8,141 nt of DNA, taken from an uncultured Lachnospiraceae bacterium (lineage in GTDB: Bacteria > Bacillota > Clostridia > Lachnospirales > Lachnospiraceae). The DNA lies in the NCBI GenBank assembly GCA_910577655.1, contig CAJTOW010000150.1:1-8141 (forward strand), written 5' to 3'. The notes under the pieces were generated by a model. It made no database searches. It saw only the letters and a list, made by a program, of their open reading frames with translations, and was not told where the DNA came from. This document shows, one piece after another, positions 1 through 7,062 of the stretch; position 1 is the stretch's first letter, and every line of letters starts with the position of its first letter. Position numbers and translations under genes: made by a program.

Positions 1-6
1 AACCCT

Positions 7-122
7 CTTTCATTCATGGTGGTATCTGCAAGGCTGATATGGGGGTTTACTTTGAGAGCTCCATCGCCGAAAGCGAATAAAAATCAGGGATGCCAAATGC
101 GCCCACCATTACTTTCATTCAT
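7..122. repeat. Short direct repeat CTTTCATTCAT, two copies
   Basis: The 11-mer CTTTCATTCAT occurs at 7-17 and again at 112-122, 105 bases apart, in the non-coding stretch after the last gene. On the minus strand each copy reads ATGAATGAAAG. Both lie beside similar bases (CATGGTGG after the first, CATTGG after the second). I see no transposase fragment or terminal inverted repeats, so this may be chance or the remains of an intergenic repeat family. Confidence 0.3.
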
Positions 123-138
123 TGGCAGCGCGTCCCTG
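76..138 (-). terminator. Terminator-like hairpin downstream of the sensor cassette
   Basis: Read on the minus strand, CAGGGA (138-133), a 5-base bulge CGCGC and TGCCAA (127-122) pair with TTGGCA (96-91) and TCCCTG (90-85), giving 6+6 base pairs around a 25-base loop. The U-rich run ATTTTTATT (84-76) follows at once. It begins 66 bases after the stop codon of the binding-protein gene, a sensible place to end the regulator-kinase-binding protein transcript. The one-sided bulge and long loop make it weaker than a textbook intrinsic terminator. A competing stem overlaps it (see 98-147). Confidence 0.45.
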
Positions 139-147
139 CTGGGCGCA
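98..147 (-). other. Alternative stem TGCGCCCA / TGGGCGCA
   Basis: TGCGCCCA at 98-105 and TGGGCGCA at 140-147 are perfect 8-base inverted complements, rich in G and C. On the minus-strand transcript this stem would enclose the 5' arm of the terminator-like hairpin, while its 3' arm lies inside that hairpin's loop. The two stems cross and are therefore mutually exclusive, barring a pseudoknot. This geometry resembles an antiterminator/terminator pair, but no leader peptide or ligand-binding fold is visible. Confidence 0.3.
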
Positions 148-204
148 TGGATGTTTACCGCAAACAGCTCTTTGCTGCTGTCTCTCCTGCCAGGGCTTCC
201 AGGT

Positions 205-1185
205 CTACCCAATAGGATACAGCAGCTTCTCATATTCCTCCTTGTGCAGGTCTTCCCGTTCAATATAGCCGCTTACCAGATATTCCTGCCTGGACTCATA
301 GGGGTTGGAGATCATACGGACGGCTGTCTGGACGCTTAAATACCCGGCAGAGAAATCATCAGTGATACACAGCCCCCTGACGATCCCCCGGTCCAGTTCA
401 TTAAGGGCCAAAATAGAGGTTCCCCGTCCATACAGTCCGGACACATAGGAGGCGTAGACACTGCTGTCCTTTAAGACTCCCGCTGTCTCCACCAGGCCTT
501 CCTGGTCCATGGCCACGATTACCGCATTTTGGACTCCCGGATAGACCAGACTCTCGATCACCTTCCGAAAGCCTCCGGAAGCCTCCCGCCGGAAACGTAA
601 GGTCTCCCGTCCGGCCGGTTCAAGGACGCTCATAAGCCCGTCCTCAAAGAGCCGCTCCGCCTCCCCCTGGCCACTGCCCAGGAACAGATATACCGGAAGC
701 TTTGGGGGCTGCTCCTTTTGGATCTGCATCCCAAGTTCTCTTCCCATACCGTGATAATCAAAGGTAATACTGGCCGAGACACGGTCGTCCACAGGGACGG
801 CCTCCGAATGCAGCAAAACCAAAGGCACCTGAAGCCGGTCATCCTCCAGAAATTCCACGGCCGCATCCGGATCCACCGGAGCCACAATCAGGGCTCTGGC
901 TCCCTCCTGCTGCTCCCGCAGAGCCAGCTCCGCCTGCTGCTCCCTGTCGCCTGCGTCATAGAGAGTGATGAAGCTGACATCTACATTCAGTTCCACCGCT
1001 GCCTGCTCCATGCCTTTGCGGAAATTCACGTAATTGTCGTCGGTGCTGTCCTCCACGATCACAGAGACAGGATATACCTCCTGTTTCTTCTCCTTGATAA
1101 TCAGGTCTGTGGAGGACATGAGAAACAGGATCACCAGCACCGCCGAATAGGCGATCCACAGGAGCTTTTCATACTTTGTGATCAT
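205..1185 (-). CDS. Membrane-anchored periplasmic-binding-protein-like sensor subunit (sugar-binding type)
   Basis: This is probably the extracytoplasmic ligand-binding partner of the adjacent kinase. Residue numbers are for the longer reading from 1197. One hydrophobic helix at about 13-28 (LWIAYSAVLVILFLM) is followed by a charged stretch and then, from about residue 42, a type I periplasmic-binding fold of the ribose/galactose class. The fold shows a first strand PVSVIVED, ALIVAPVDPDAA near 102-113, a second-lobe start LPVYLFLGSGQGEAE near 167-181, and AVIVAMDQEG near 225-234. No lipobox cysteine follows the helix, so I infer a membrane-anchored protein rather than a transporter lipoprotein. 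I chose the ATG at 1185 because GGAGG ends 5 bases before it. The ATG at 1197 lies directly on the kinase stop, and no GGAGG-type site was noted before it. No transporter genes are in the window. The ligand is unknown, and the sequence departs enough from classical sugar-binding proteins that I would not name one. Confidence 0.82.
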   Translation of the reverse strand: MITKYEKLLWIAYSAVLVILFLMSSTDLIIKEKKQEVYPVSVIVEDSTDDNYVNFRKGMEQAAVELNVDVSFITLYDAGDREQQAELALREQQEGARALIVAPVDPDAAVEFLEDDRLQVPLVLLHSEAVPVDDRVSASITFDYHGMGRELGMQIQKEQPPKLPVYLFLGSGQGEAERLFEDGLMSVLEPAGRETLRFRREASGGFRKVIESLVYPGVQNAVIVAMDQEGLVETAGVLKDSSVYASYVSGLYGRGTSILALNELDRGIVRGLCITDDFSAGYLSVQTAVRMISNPYESRQEYLVSGYIEREDLHKEEYEKLLYPIG

Positions 1186-1190
1186 GATTT

Positions 1191-1195
1191 CCTCC
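1191..1195 (-). promoter_or_regulatory. Ribosome binding site deciding the binding-protein start
   Basis: GGAGG on the minus strand (1195-1191) is followed by AAATC and then the ATG at 1185-1183. The site overlaps an earlier in-frame ATG (1197-1195) that abuts the kinase TGA (1200-1198). It therefore favours the downstream start and puts the initiation site of the binding protein right at the kinase stop, as expected for translational coupling. Confidence 0.6.
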
Positions 1196-1197
1196 AT

Positions 1198-2988
1198 TCA
1201 TTTCTTCTCCTGCTCTATCACCTGCTGCCAGGATACTGCCGGAAGCAGGATCCGGATGGCTGTCCCCTCATCAGGCTCTGACTGGATGAACAGTCCGAAT
1301 TCCTCACCGAAGTAGAGACGGATCCGTTCGTTGACATTTTTCACGCCTATGCCGGAGCCGCGGCCGGAATGGGTGTGGGGCGTCTCTTTAAGAAGGCTCT
1401 CCACCTGGCCGGCTGTCATGCCCAGGCCATTGTCCTGAATCAGAAACTCCACCTGACCGCCTCTTAGCTTTACCTCCACCAGAATCTCCCCGTCTCCGTC
1501 CATGAACTCCATCCCGTGGTAGATGGCATTTTCCACCAGGGGCTGCAGCATCAGCTTTAAGGATGCCAGCCCAAGAGTTTCCGGCTCCGCCTGGATCCGG
1601 TAAGTGAATTTGTTCTTGAAGCGCATCTGCTGGATCATCAGATAGCTGCGCACATGCTCCAGCTCATCCCGCACCGGGATGATGCTCCGGCCCCTGCTTA
1701 AACTGATCCGAAAGAAGCGCGCCAGGGCGGTGACCACCTTCACCGCCTCCTGCTTCTGCTCATTCTCCACCATCCACACAATGATGTCAAGGGTATTGTA
1801 GAGGAAGTGGGGATTGATCTGGGACTGGAGGGTATCAAATTCGCTCTTCCGCTTGGATTCGTGCTCTGCCACAATGTCCTGCATCAGCTTCTGGATCCTC
1901 TCTGCCATGTCCCGGATAGAACGGCCAAGGTGCTGGATTTCATAGGATCCGCCGATATAGACCTCTGTATCCAGCTCCCCGGCTTCTAAGGCATTGACGG
2001 ATTTTTCCAGCTTCTGGATGGGTGTGGTGATCTTTGCGGAAATAAAGGAATTGATCAGCGCCAGGAGATACAAAAAAAAGCTGAACACAAACACCAGAAA
2101 CAGCTTGGTCTTCAGGCTGTTTAAGTCAAACCGCTGCTCCGGCGTCACTCCGATGATCTTCCAGCCCGTATACCCTACAGACTTTACCGTAATATCGCAG
2201 GTCTTTCCATAAACCTTCTCCCGGTAGTTGCCGTCCCGGCGTCTGGCTGCCGACAGATTGTTTTCCTTCTCCAGGCCTGCGTCGATCAGCTGCATCTTCG
2301 GGTGATAGATCAGCTCCCCGTTGCTGCTGGCCAGATACAGATAGCCTCCGCTGCCCAAAGATACATTGTCCAGAAGCTGCTTCAGGCTCTCATAGGAGAT
2401 GTCCACCAGAAGCACTCCCTGATGGGTGGCAGTTCCCTGGGTGATCTCTACAGAACGTGACAGGGTAATCACCCACCGGTACTGGTTCTCACTGTTGTCG
2501 AAAATATACTGGACATGGGGCATGGAGAAATGGAAGTTGTCCGCCCTCTCCAGGGTATTGACAAACCAGGTCTCCCTGGTCACATTCATGCCGCTTTTAA
2601 GTCTGGCCGCAGGAACTGCCTCCAGCAGCTCCCCCTCCCTGGAGAGAAGGGCAATATTGGACACAGAATCCTTATTGTTGTCGTACAGGAGAGTCATCTT
2701 CCCATTGGCTGTCCCGTCGGACAGGTCCGCGTTTTTAATGACTCCGTAATACAAGGAATCCGACAGCTTCATAATCGTCCTGAGATAGGAATCCAAAGAC
2801 TGGCTCACCTGCCCCATAAGCACCTGGTTCTCCTCCTGGACCGTCCTGGCCAGCTGGTCTGCCAGCCGCCCGTAGAGGGATACCCCCACCAGGATACTGG
2901 CCACCACGGCGCTGACTGTAAAGCAGATGAAAATGCTGTGCCGGATACTGATGTCCCGGATCAGGTCCCTTGCTCTGCTCTCTGGCAT
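1198..2988 (-). CDS. YesM/LytS-type sensor histidine kinase
   Basis: This integral-membrane kinase is predicted to phosphorylate the response regulator encoded just upstream. The order is: membrane helix 1 at about 17-38, an extracellular Cache-like sensor at about 40-290 (GVLLVDISYESL, GGYLYLASSNGELIYHP), helix 2 at about 296-318, HAMP at about 315-368 (TTPIQKLEKSVNALEAGELD), a His_kinase domain and an HATPase domain. The phosphoacceptor is His394 in INPHFLYNTL. The ATP-binding N box is LQPLVENAIYHG (Asn487), the next box is DNGLGM (519-524) and the glycine loop is GRGSGIGVKNVNERI. All catalytic elements look intact, and 596 residues is normal for the family. The start has AAGGAG six to seven bases upstream. 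The stop TGA touches the first ATG of the binding-protein gene. The large extracellular domain could sense a ligand directly or through that anchored protein. Confidence 0.97.
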   Translation of the reverse strand: MPESRARDLIRDISIRHSIFICFTVSAVVASILVGVSLYGRLADQLARTVQEENQVLMGQVSQSLDSYLRTIMKLSDSLYYGVIKNADLSDGTANGKMTLLYDNNKDSVSNIALLSREGELLEAVPAARLKSGMNVTRETWFVNTLERADNFHFSMPHVQYIFDNSENQYRWVITLSRSVEITQGTATHQGVLLVDISYESLKQLLDNVSLGSGGYLYLASSNGELIYHPKMQLIDAGLEKENNLSAARRRDGNYREKVYGKTCDITVKSVGYTGWKIIGVTPEQRFDLNSLKTKLFLVFVFSFFLYLLALINSFISAKITTPIQKLEKSVNALEAGELDTEVYIGGSYEIQHLGRSIRDMAERIQKLMQDIVAEHESKRKSEFDTLQSQINPHFLYNTLDIIVWMVENEQKQEAVKVVTALARFFRISLSRGRSIIPVRDELEHVRSYLMIQQMRFKNKFTYRIQAEPETLGLASLKLMLQPLVENAIYHGMEFMDGDGEILVEVKLRGGQVEFLIQDNGLGMTAGQVESLLKETPHTHSGRGSGIGVKNVNERIRLYFGEEFGLFIQSEPDEGTAIRILLPAVSWQQVIEQEKK

Positions 2989-3030
2989 ATCTGTCTCCTT
3001 TCCTCCGGCCAGTCTGGTATCTGTCCGTTC

Positions 3031-3061
3031 CTGCCCCGGGAATATTCCCGGTCACAGGCAG
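3031..3061 (-). promoter_or_regulatory. Palindrome between regulator and kinase genes
   Basis: The 97-base gap between the regulator stop and the kinase start contains the perfect 16-base palindrome CCGGGAATATTCCCGG (3036-3051). It is flanked by a further complementary pair, CTGCC (3031-3035) and GGCAG (3057-3061), with TCACA unpaired. No U-tract follows in the direction of transcription, so it does not look like a terminator. It may be a protein-binding operator or an intercistronic stem-loop. A related CCGGGAT / ATCCCGG pair stands in front of the regulator gene. Confidence 0.45.
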
Positions 3062-3085
3062 CCTGCCGCCCCGCAAGGCTCAGGC

Positions 3086-4696
3086 TCACGTCCCCCGGTA
3101 TTTGGAGGGGGACACGCCGAATTTCTTTTTAAAAACATAGCTGAAATAATTCTGCTCCTGGTAGCCTACCTTCTGGGCAATCACATAAGTCTTGTCCGCG
3201 GTAGTCTTCAAAAGCTCTACTGCCTGATTCAAACGGATCTCTGTCAAATAATTGATGTAGGTCTGTCCTGTCTCCTTGCGGAACATGGTAGAGAAATAGG
3301 CCGGACTCATATGCAGCTCCCGGCAGATCATCTCCACCGAAAGATCCGGATCCTGGTAATGGTCCTGGATATACTGTTTGGCATCCACAATCACCTGCTT
3401 CTTGGTCTTGTCCCGTTCCTGGCTTAAGGCCTCATTCATCCGGCAGGCCACGGATGTAAGCCATGCGGTGAATTCTTCCCGCTTCTGGCCGCCGGTCAGC
3501 ATCTCCAGATAGCCCTCCTGAGAGCCGAACATCTGCACCAGGTTCAGGTCATACTGCTGCATCAGCCTGGTGATGCTGTTCATGACAGACAATAAGCAGG
3601 CCTGGTACTGGCGCACATGTACCTTGGCATTCTCCATCTTCCCTACGATCTCCCTCACCACCTGGCTGATGGTCTCAGGATTGCCGAACTTGACCGCTGC
3701 CGCCAGATTCGCTTCATCCCTGCTGTCAAATTCCAGCTTTCCCCTGCTGACCGGCTCTACATCATTGATATAGATGGTCTTGCCGCTTCCCACGATAGCC
3801 TTGTAGCCCAGGGCATCGGCTGCCGACTGGTAGGAATCCTCCACTGTCTCCAGATTCTGGGTTCCGTGACCGACACCTATGGTCACGGTCACCTCCAGGA
3901 TCCGTTTTGTCTCCTTGCAGATATCATCCAGCAGACCGATAAGATCTGTCTGGGTATTGTGCCGGTCGATGGCTGCTATGACCGTAATCCTCTGGGATGT
4001 GTGAAAGGCAGCAAACCGGTAATAGTCTCTCAAATGATCCTCCACCAGATTCCTTACGGAGATCGGGATCAGCTCCTGCTCCTTGTGAAGCCGGAAAGGC
4101 CCGCCTTCCACAGCTTCCGTGTCCATATCTATAATGGCTGTCAGCCACTTTCTGGCACCGAGAATATCCACCTGGTATTCCTCCAGCCTTTTCTGGATAA
4201 GAGATTCCGGGATTCTGGCACGGACCATCTCATTTAAAAACATTTCCCTCAGCAAGGGAAGACTCTCCTTATAGCTTTCCCGCAGCAGATCCACATTCCG
4301 CCGCTGCTCGATCTCCTCATCCAGATTGTGGTGGACCCGTGTAAGGATCTCTGTCAGTTCTTCCATATTCACAGGCTTTAGGATGTATTCGGTTACATTG
4401 AGCTTGATGGCCTGATGGGCGTATTCAAAGTCATCGTAGCCGGAGAAGATCAGGATCTTGATGGAGGGGTATTTCTGCCTGATCCGTTCTGACAGAGTCA
4501 GACCGTCCATGTAAGGCATACGGATATCGGTCATCACCACATTGGGTTCCAGCTGTTCGATCTTTTCCAGGGCTTCCTCGCCGTTCTCGGCATCGCCTAC
4601 CACGGTGAATCCCAGGTGTTCCCACTGGATTTTGCGGATAATACCTTTTCTGACTTCTTCCTCATCATCTACCAGGAAAATGCGGTACATGTTCAT
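3086..4696 (-). CDS. YesN-type response regulator, receiver plus AraC-family DNA-binding domain
   Basis: This cytoplasmic transcription factor is probably the phosphorylation target of the kinase encoded next. The receiver domain covers about 1-120: acidic pair Asp10/Asp11, phosphoacceptor Asp57 in VVMTDIRMPYMDG, Ser85 in IFSGYDD, and Lys107 in ILKPVN. The middle region (about 125-430) is of the kind seen in YesN proteins. It includes VTVTIGVGHG near 269-278 and SYQSAADALGYKAIVGSG near 288-305, which resembles the degenerate GGDEF-like fold of CdaR/YesN proteins. The C-terminal AraC domain (about 435-536) has both helix-turn-helices: LSVEMICRELHMSPAYFS and VIAQKVGYQEQNYFSYVFKK, ending GVSPSKYRGT. 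The length of 536 residues is typical. AAAGGAGG lies 9 bases before the chosen ATG; a second ATG two codons later is spaced less well. Targets are unknown but are usually neighbouring carbohydrate-uptake genes. Confidence 0.97.
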   Translation of the reverse strand: MNMYRIFLVDDEEEVRKGIIRKIQWEHLGFTVVGDAENGEEALEKIEQLEPNVVMTDIRMPYMDGLTLSERIRQKYPSIKILIFSGYDDFEYAHQAIKLNVTEYILKPVNMEELTEILTRVHHNLDEEIEQRRNVDLLRESYKESLPLLREMFLNEMVRARIPESLIQKRLEEYQVDILGARKWLTAIIDMDTEAVEGGPFRLHKEQELIPISVRNLVEDHLRDYYRFAAFHTSQRITVIAAIDRHNTQTDLIGLLDDICKETKRILEVTVTIGVGHGTQNLETVEDSYQSAADALGYKAIVGSGKTIYINDVEPVSRGKLEFDSRDEANLAAAVKFGNPETISQVVREIVGKMENAKVHVRQYQACLLSVMNSITRLMQQYDLNLVQMFGSQEGYLEMLTGGQKREEFTAWLTSVACRMNEALSQERDKTKKQVIVDAKQYIQDHYQDPDLSVEMICRELHMSPAYFSTMFRKETGQTYINYLTEIRLNQAVELLKTTADKTYVIAQKVGYQEQNYFSYVFKKKFGVSPSKYRGT

Positions 4697-4738
4697 GGGG
4701 AAAGACCTCCTTTCTCTTTGTCGCTGGTAAGAGTCTGC

Positions 4739-4777
4739 CCGGGATATTACTCTTTCCAGAAAAGGGTGACATCCCGG
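4739..4777 (-). promoter_or_regulatory. Candidate promoter bracketed by an inverted repeat, upstream of the regulator gene
   Basis: In the 87-base gap between cobD and the regulator gene, the minus strand reads ATGTCA (4772-4767), 17 bases, then TAATAT (4749-4744). Each hexamer matches four of six sigma-A consensus positions with ideal spacing. The inverted pair CCGGGAT (4739-4745) and ATCCCGG (4771-4777) overlaps both hexamers. That suits an operator controlling an independent promoter for the sensor cassette. It could also be an intercistronic hairpin, as there is no U-tract after it to make it a terminator of the cob genes. Confidence 0.3.
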
Positions 4778-4783
4778 ACCGTT

Positions 4784-5887
4784 TTATGGCTGATGGCATG
4801 AAGCGTTATGCTCCGTCATATAAGATGCAAGTCTTTCTATCAGGATGCGGTTTTTCTCACGGGTGGATACGCAGGTGCGGTAATACCCGGGGCCAAGACC
4901 ATGAAAGTCTGCGCAGTCACGGATCAGGATGCCCTGGGTCCGCATTGTCTCCCAGAGAGTCCGGTCATGGTCCGGAAAGGGAGTCCTAAAGAGAAGGTAA
5001 TTGGCGGCTGAGGGGAATACCCGAAAGCCCAGGGCAGTAAGCTGCTCCTTCAGCCAGGACCGCTCCCTGACAAGCAGGCGGCGGCTCTCATCCAGGTAGG
5101 TGGTTTCTTTTAAGGCGGCGAGACCTGCCTGCTGGGCAGGAAGGGAAACACTCCAGGGCTGGCGGATACTCCGCATTCTGTCAAGAAGGGCTTTGTTGCC
5201 GGTGACTGCATAGCCCAGCCTCAGCCCTGCCATAGCGTAGGTCTTGGTAAAGGCCCGCAGAACTACAAGATTCTCATAATCCTTTGTGAGCCTTATGACA
5301 GATGCCCCCTCCGGGTGTTCTGTCAGAGCGCAGAAGCATTCATCTATCACCAGAAAGGCCTGCTGTCTCTGGCACTGGGCCAGAAGCGGCTCCAGCTCTT
5401 CTATGGTGGCCAGGGCTCCGGTGGGATTGTTGGGGTTGCAGAAAAAGACCAGATCGCAGCCGTCTGTGAGATCCCGGATGTACCCGGCCAGAGAGGCCGG
5501 CAGGATACGCCATCCATGCTCCCCGGGATCCCCCTGGGGAAGGACATGTTCTGTGACACAGCCTGCAGCTTTAAGAGCCTGCTGGTACTCCAGGAAGGCA
5601 GGGGCCGGAACCACGGCCCTGGCAGGCCTGACAGCCTGCACGAGCTGGAAGATCAGATCCGCGGCGCCGTTGCCGCAAAGCAGGAACGTCTCCGGCACCT
5701 GGTGGAGTCTGGCCAGCTCATCTACCAGCCGGCGGCACTCCGGGTCAGGATAACAGCCCCAGTCTCCGGCCTGCTCCTGTAATACCTTCACTACTCCCGA
5801 AGGCATTCCAAGGGGGTTTAGGTTGACAGAAAAATCATACCTGATTTTGTTCCGGTAGATATCCCCGCCATGCTGCACCTGGTTCAT
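4784..5887 (-). CDS. cobD: L-threonine-O-3-phosphate decarboxylase (cobalamin aminopropanol linker)
   Basis: This PLP enzyme of the class I/II aminotransferase fold converts L-threonine O-3-phosphate to (R)-1-amino-2-propanol O-2-phosphate, the linker that CbiB attaches to adenosylcobyric acid. The N-terminus HGGDIYRN...DFSVNLNPLG is the usual opening of CobD. Further landmarks are LLCGNGAADLIF near 69-80, NPNNPTG at 151-157, Asp182 in VIDECF (expected to contact the PLP ring nitrogen), Lys215 in RAFTKTYAMAGLRLGY (the expected Schiff-base lysine), and Arg337 in YYRTCVS (expected carboxylate contact). At 367 residues it is full length, without a C-terminal extension. AAGGAG lies 7 bases before the ATG. 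It follows cbiB in the same direction with an 82-base gap that holds one of the repeated hairpins. A histidinol-phosphate aminotransferase is the main alternative, but the motifs and the cbiB/cobU/cobS neighbours argue for cobD. Confidence 0.95.
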   Translation of the reverse strand: MNQVQHGGDIYRNKIRYDFSVNLNPLGMPSGVVKVLQEQAGDWGCYPDPECRRLVDELARLHQVPETFLLCGNGAADLIFQLVQAVRPARAVVPAPAFLEYQQALKAAGCVTEHVLPQGDPGEHGWRILPASLAGYIRDLTDGCDLVFFCNPNNPTGALATIEELEPLLAQCQRQQAFLVIDECFCALTEHPEGASVIRLTKDYENLVVLRAFTKTYAMAGLRLGYAVTGNKALLDRMRSIRQPWSVSLPAQQAGLAALKETTYLDESRRLLVRERSWLKEQLTALGFRVFPSAANYLLFRTPFPDHDRTLWETMRTQGILIRDCADFHGLGPGYYRTCVSTREKNRILIERLASYMTEHNASCHQP

Positions 5888-5935
5888 GCTATATCTCCTT
5901 TTGGTTGAAAAATGTCTACGGCTTCCTTTGTCAGC

Positions 5936-5962
5936 AACAGTTCAGATATCCCCTGAACTGTT
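5936..5962 (-). repeat. Intercistronic hairpin repeat, copy A (cbiB-cobD gap)
   Basis: AACAGTTCAG (5936-5945) and CTGAACTGTT (5953-5962) form a perfect 10-base-pair stem with the 7-base loop ATATCCC. It starts 7 bases after the cbiB stop. There is no U-run after it on the minus strand, so simple termination is unlikely. The element recurs nearly unchanged at 7565-7591 (24 of 27 positions identical) and in degenerate form at 7020-7047, always between cob genes. Confidence 0.65.
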
Positions 5963-5969
5963 ACCCTTG

Positions 5970-6947
5970 TCACAATATCCTCAGGAAAACATCCAGCGCC
6001 AGAACGACCGCGCATCCTGCCGTCAAAGCCAGTACCACCGCCGTATACATAAGCCGGTTCACCCGCAGGATATCTTCAGGCTCTATCTCCCGCAAAGCGT
6101 CTCCGATGGTAGGTTTTTGGCAGAGTACGCCAAAGTACCAGGCATCCCCTGCCAGCCGGATCCCCAGGGCGCCGGCACAGGCTGACTCTCCCTGGGCGGA
6201 ATTGGGACTGGCATGGTTTCTCCGGTCCCGGCGCCAGATCCGCCAGGCCCCTTGTCCTGAGCAGTCCGGCAGCAGGAAGGCGGCGCCAACCAGACACAGC
6301 GCCGACAGTCTGGCCGGAAGGTAATTGACCGTGTCATCCAGTCTGGCTGCTGTCCGTCCGAAATAACGGTACCGGTCATTCTTATAGCCCACCATGGAAT
6401 CCATGGTGTTGACCGCCTTGTAGAGCATTCCGCCCACCGGCCCCAGAAGGAGCATATAGCATAAGGGAGCGATGACCCCGTCGGAGGCATTTTCCGCTAC
6501 GGTCTCCACGGCGGCCCGGATGATCCCTTCCCTGGACAATACCGCCGCATCCCTGCCCACGATCATGGATACGGCTGTCCGGGCTTCTTCCACATCACCC
6601 CCCTCAAGGGCCTTATATACCTTGCAGCTTTCGGTCTTTAAGGATCTGGCTGCAAAGATCTGCCCGCACATAAGACACATACAGAGGATACCCGGCCATG
6701 GATGCAGGCGCCACGCCAAGGCCAGAACCCCGGCTGCGGCCACGCCCGTAGCCGTCAGAACAAGCAGAACCAGAACCGCCCCCGCCGCCAGCTCCCCGCA
6801 TCTATGTCCTGGAAAGCAGCGGCGCAGCTTCCCTTCCAGCGCAGTTACCAGCCACCCTATAGACCGCACCGGATGCCACCACCCCTGGGGGTCCCCCACA
6901 GCCAGATCAAGCAGAAAACCTGCCACTGTCACAAGCAGAAATGTCAT
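5970..6947 (-). CDS. cbiB: Adenosylcobinamide-phosphate synthase
   Basis: This polytopic membrane enzyme attaches (R)-1-aminopropan-2-ol phosphate to the f-carboxyl of adenosylcobyric acid, using the linker made by the neighbouring cobD product. Family landmarks are clear (numbered from the longer reading at 6962): DLAVGDPQGWWHPVRSIGW at 19-37, the block ETVAENASDGVIAPL at 153-167 continuing into NTMDSMVGYKNDRYR, DDTVNYLPARLSA near 209-221, and HASPNSAQGESACAGALGI near 250-268. Hydrophobic segments occur at the N-terminus, about 58-84, 88-103, 166-181, 218-232 and the C-terminus. I chose the ATG at 6947 because AAGGA lies 7 bases before it. The earlier in-frame ATG at 6962 adds only MKDLG and has just a GGGGG about 12 bases upstream, so it remains possible. 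The length of 325-330 residues is normal. In Pseudomonas nomenclature the same enzyme is called CobD. Confidence 0.95.
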   Translation of the reverse strand: MTFLLVTVAGFLLDLAVGDPQGWWHPVRSIGWLVTALEGKLRRCFPGHRCGELAAGAVLVLLVLTATGVAAAGVLALAWRLHPWPGILCMCLMCGQIFAARSLKTESCKVYKALEGGDVEEARTAVSMIVGRDAAVLSREGIIRAAVETVAENASDGVIAPLCYMLLLGPVGGMLYKAVNTMDSMVGYKNDRYRYFGRTAARLDDTVNYLPARLSALCLVGAAFLLPDCSGQGAWRIWRRDRRNHASPNSAQGESACAGALGIRLAGDAWYFGVLCQKPTIGDALREIEPEDILRVNRLMYTAVVLALTAGCAVVLALDVFLRIL

Positions 6948-6967
6948 TCCCAAATCCTTCATCTTCT

Positions 6968-6973
6968 ATTATA
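6968..6973 (-). promoter_or_regulatory. Perfect TATAAT box just before cbiB
   Basis: The minus strand carries TATAAT at 6973-6968. The best -35 candidate is a poor TTTTAA 16 bases further upstream, and no TGn extension is present. A transcript from this box would begin at or just after the ATG at 6962, which would agree with the later start at 6947. With such a weak -35 it may be chance. Confidence 0.2.
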
Positions 6974-7019
6974 TCCCCCAGAGCGTGTCTTAAAATTGCT
7001 TTCCCTCATCTGCGCATCA

Positions 7020-7047
7020 GGCAGCCCAGATCCCCTGAACTGCTGCC
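7020..7047 (-). repeat. Intercistronic hairpin repeat, copy B (cobU-cbiB gap, degenerate)
   Basis: The core CAG, two bases, CAGAT, C-run, TGAACTG of copies A and C recurs here, but the left arm carries CC instead of TT and the loop is shorter. The outermost bases have changed to GGCAG (7020-7024) and CTGCC (7043-7047), which still pair. The outer base of the stem thus differs from copies A and C while complementarity is kept. It lies 15 bases after the cobU stop in the 115-base gap before cbiB. Confidence 0.5.
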
Positions 7048-7062
7048 GGCTTCACTCTGTCA

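Noticed and set aside
16..339. Plus-strand open frame of 107 codons at the left end
   Set aside because: It overlaps the 3' end of the binding-protein gene and the terminator-like region on the other strand. It has no ribosome binding site and no recognisable domain, and its composition fits antisense of coding sequence.
718..1281. Long plus-strand open frame opposite the binding-protein gene
   Set aside because: It is low-complexity, His/Leu/Gln-rich translation antisense to a gene with clear family features. The same applies to the plus-strand frames at 2515-3132, 3617-4237, 5315-5782 and 6472-6993.
5888..5969. Hairpin A as an intrinsic terminator of cbiB
   Set aside because: The stem is strong, but the transcribed sequence after it reads GCTGACAAAGG with no U-run. 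The only T-rich stretch is about 25 bases further on.
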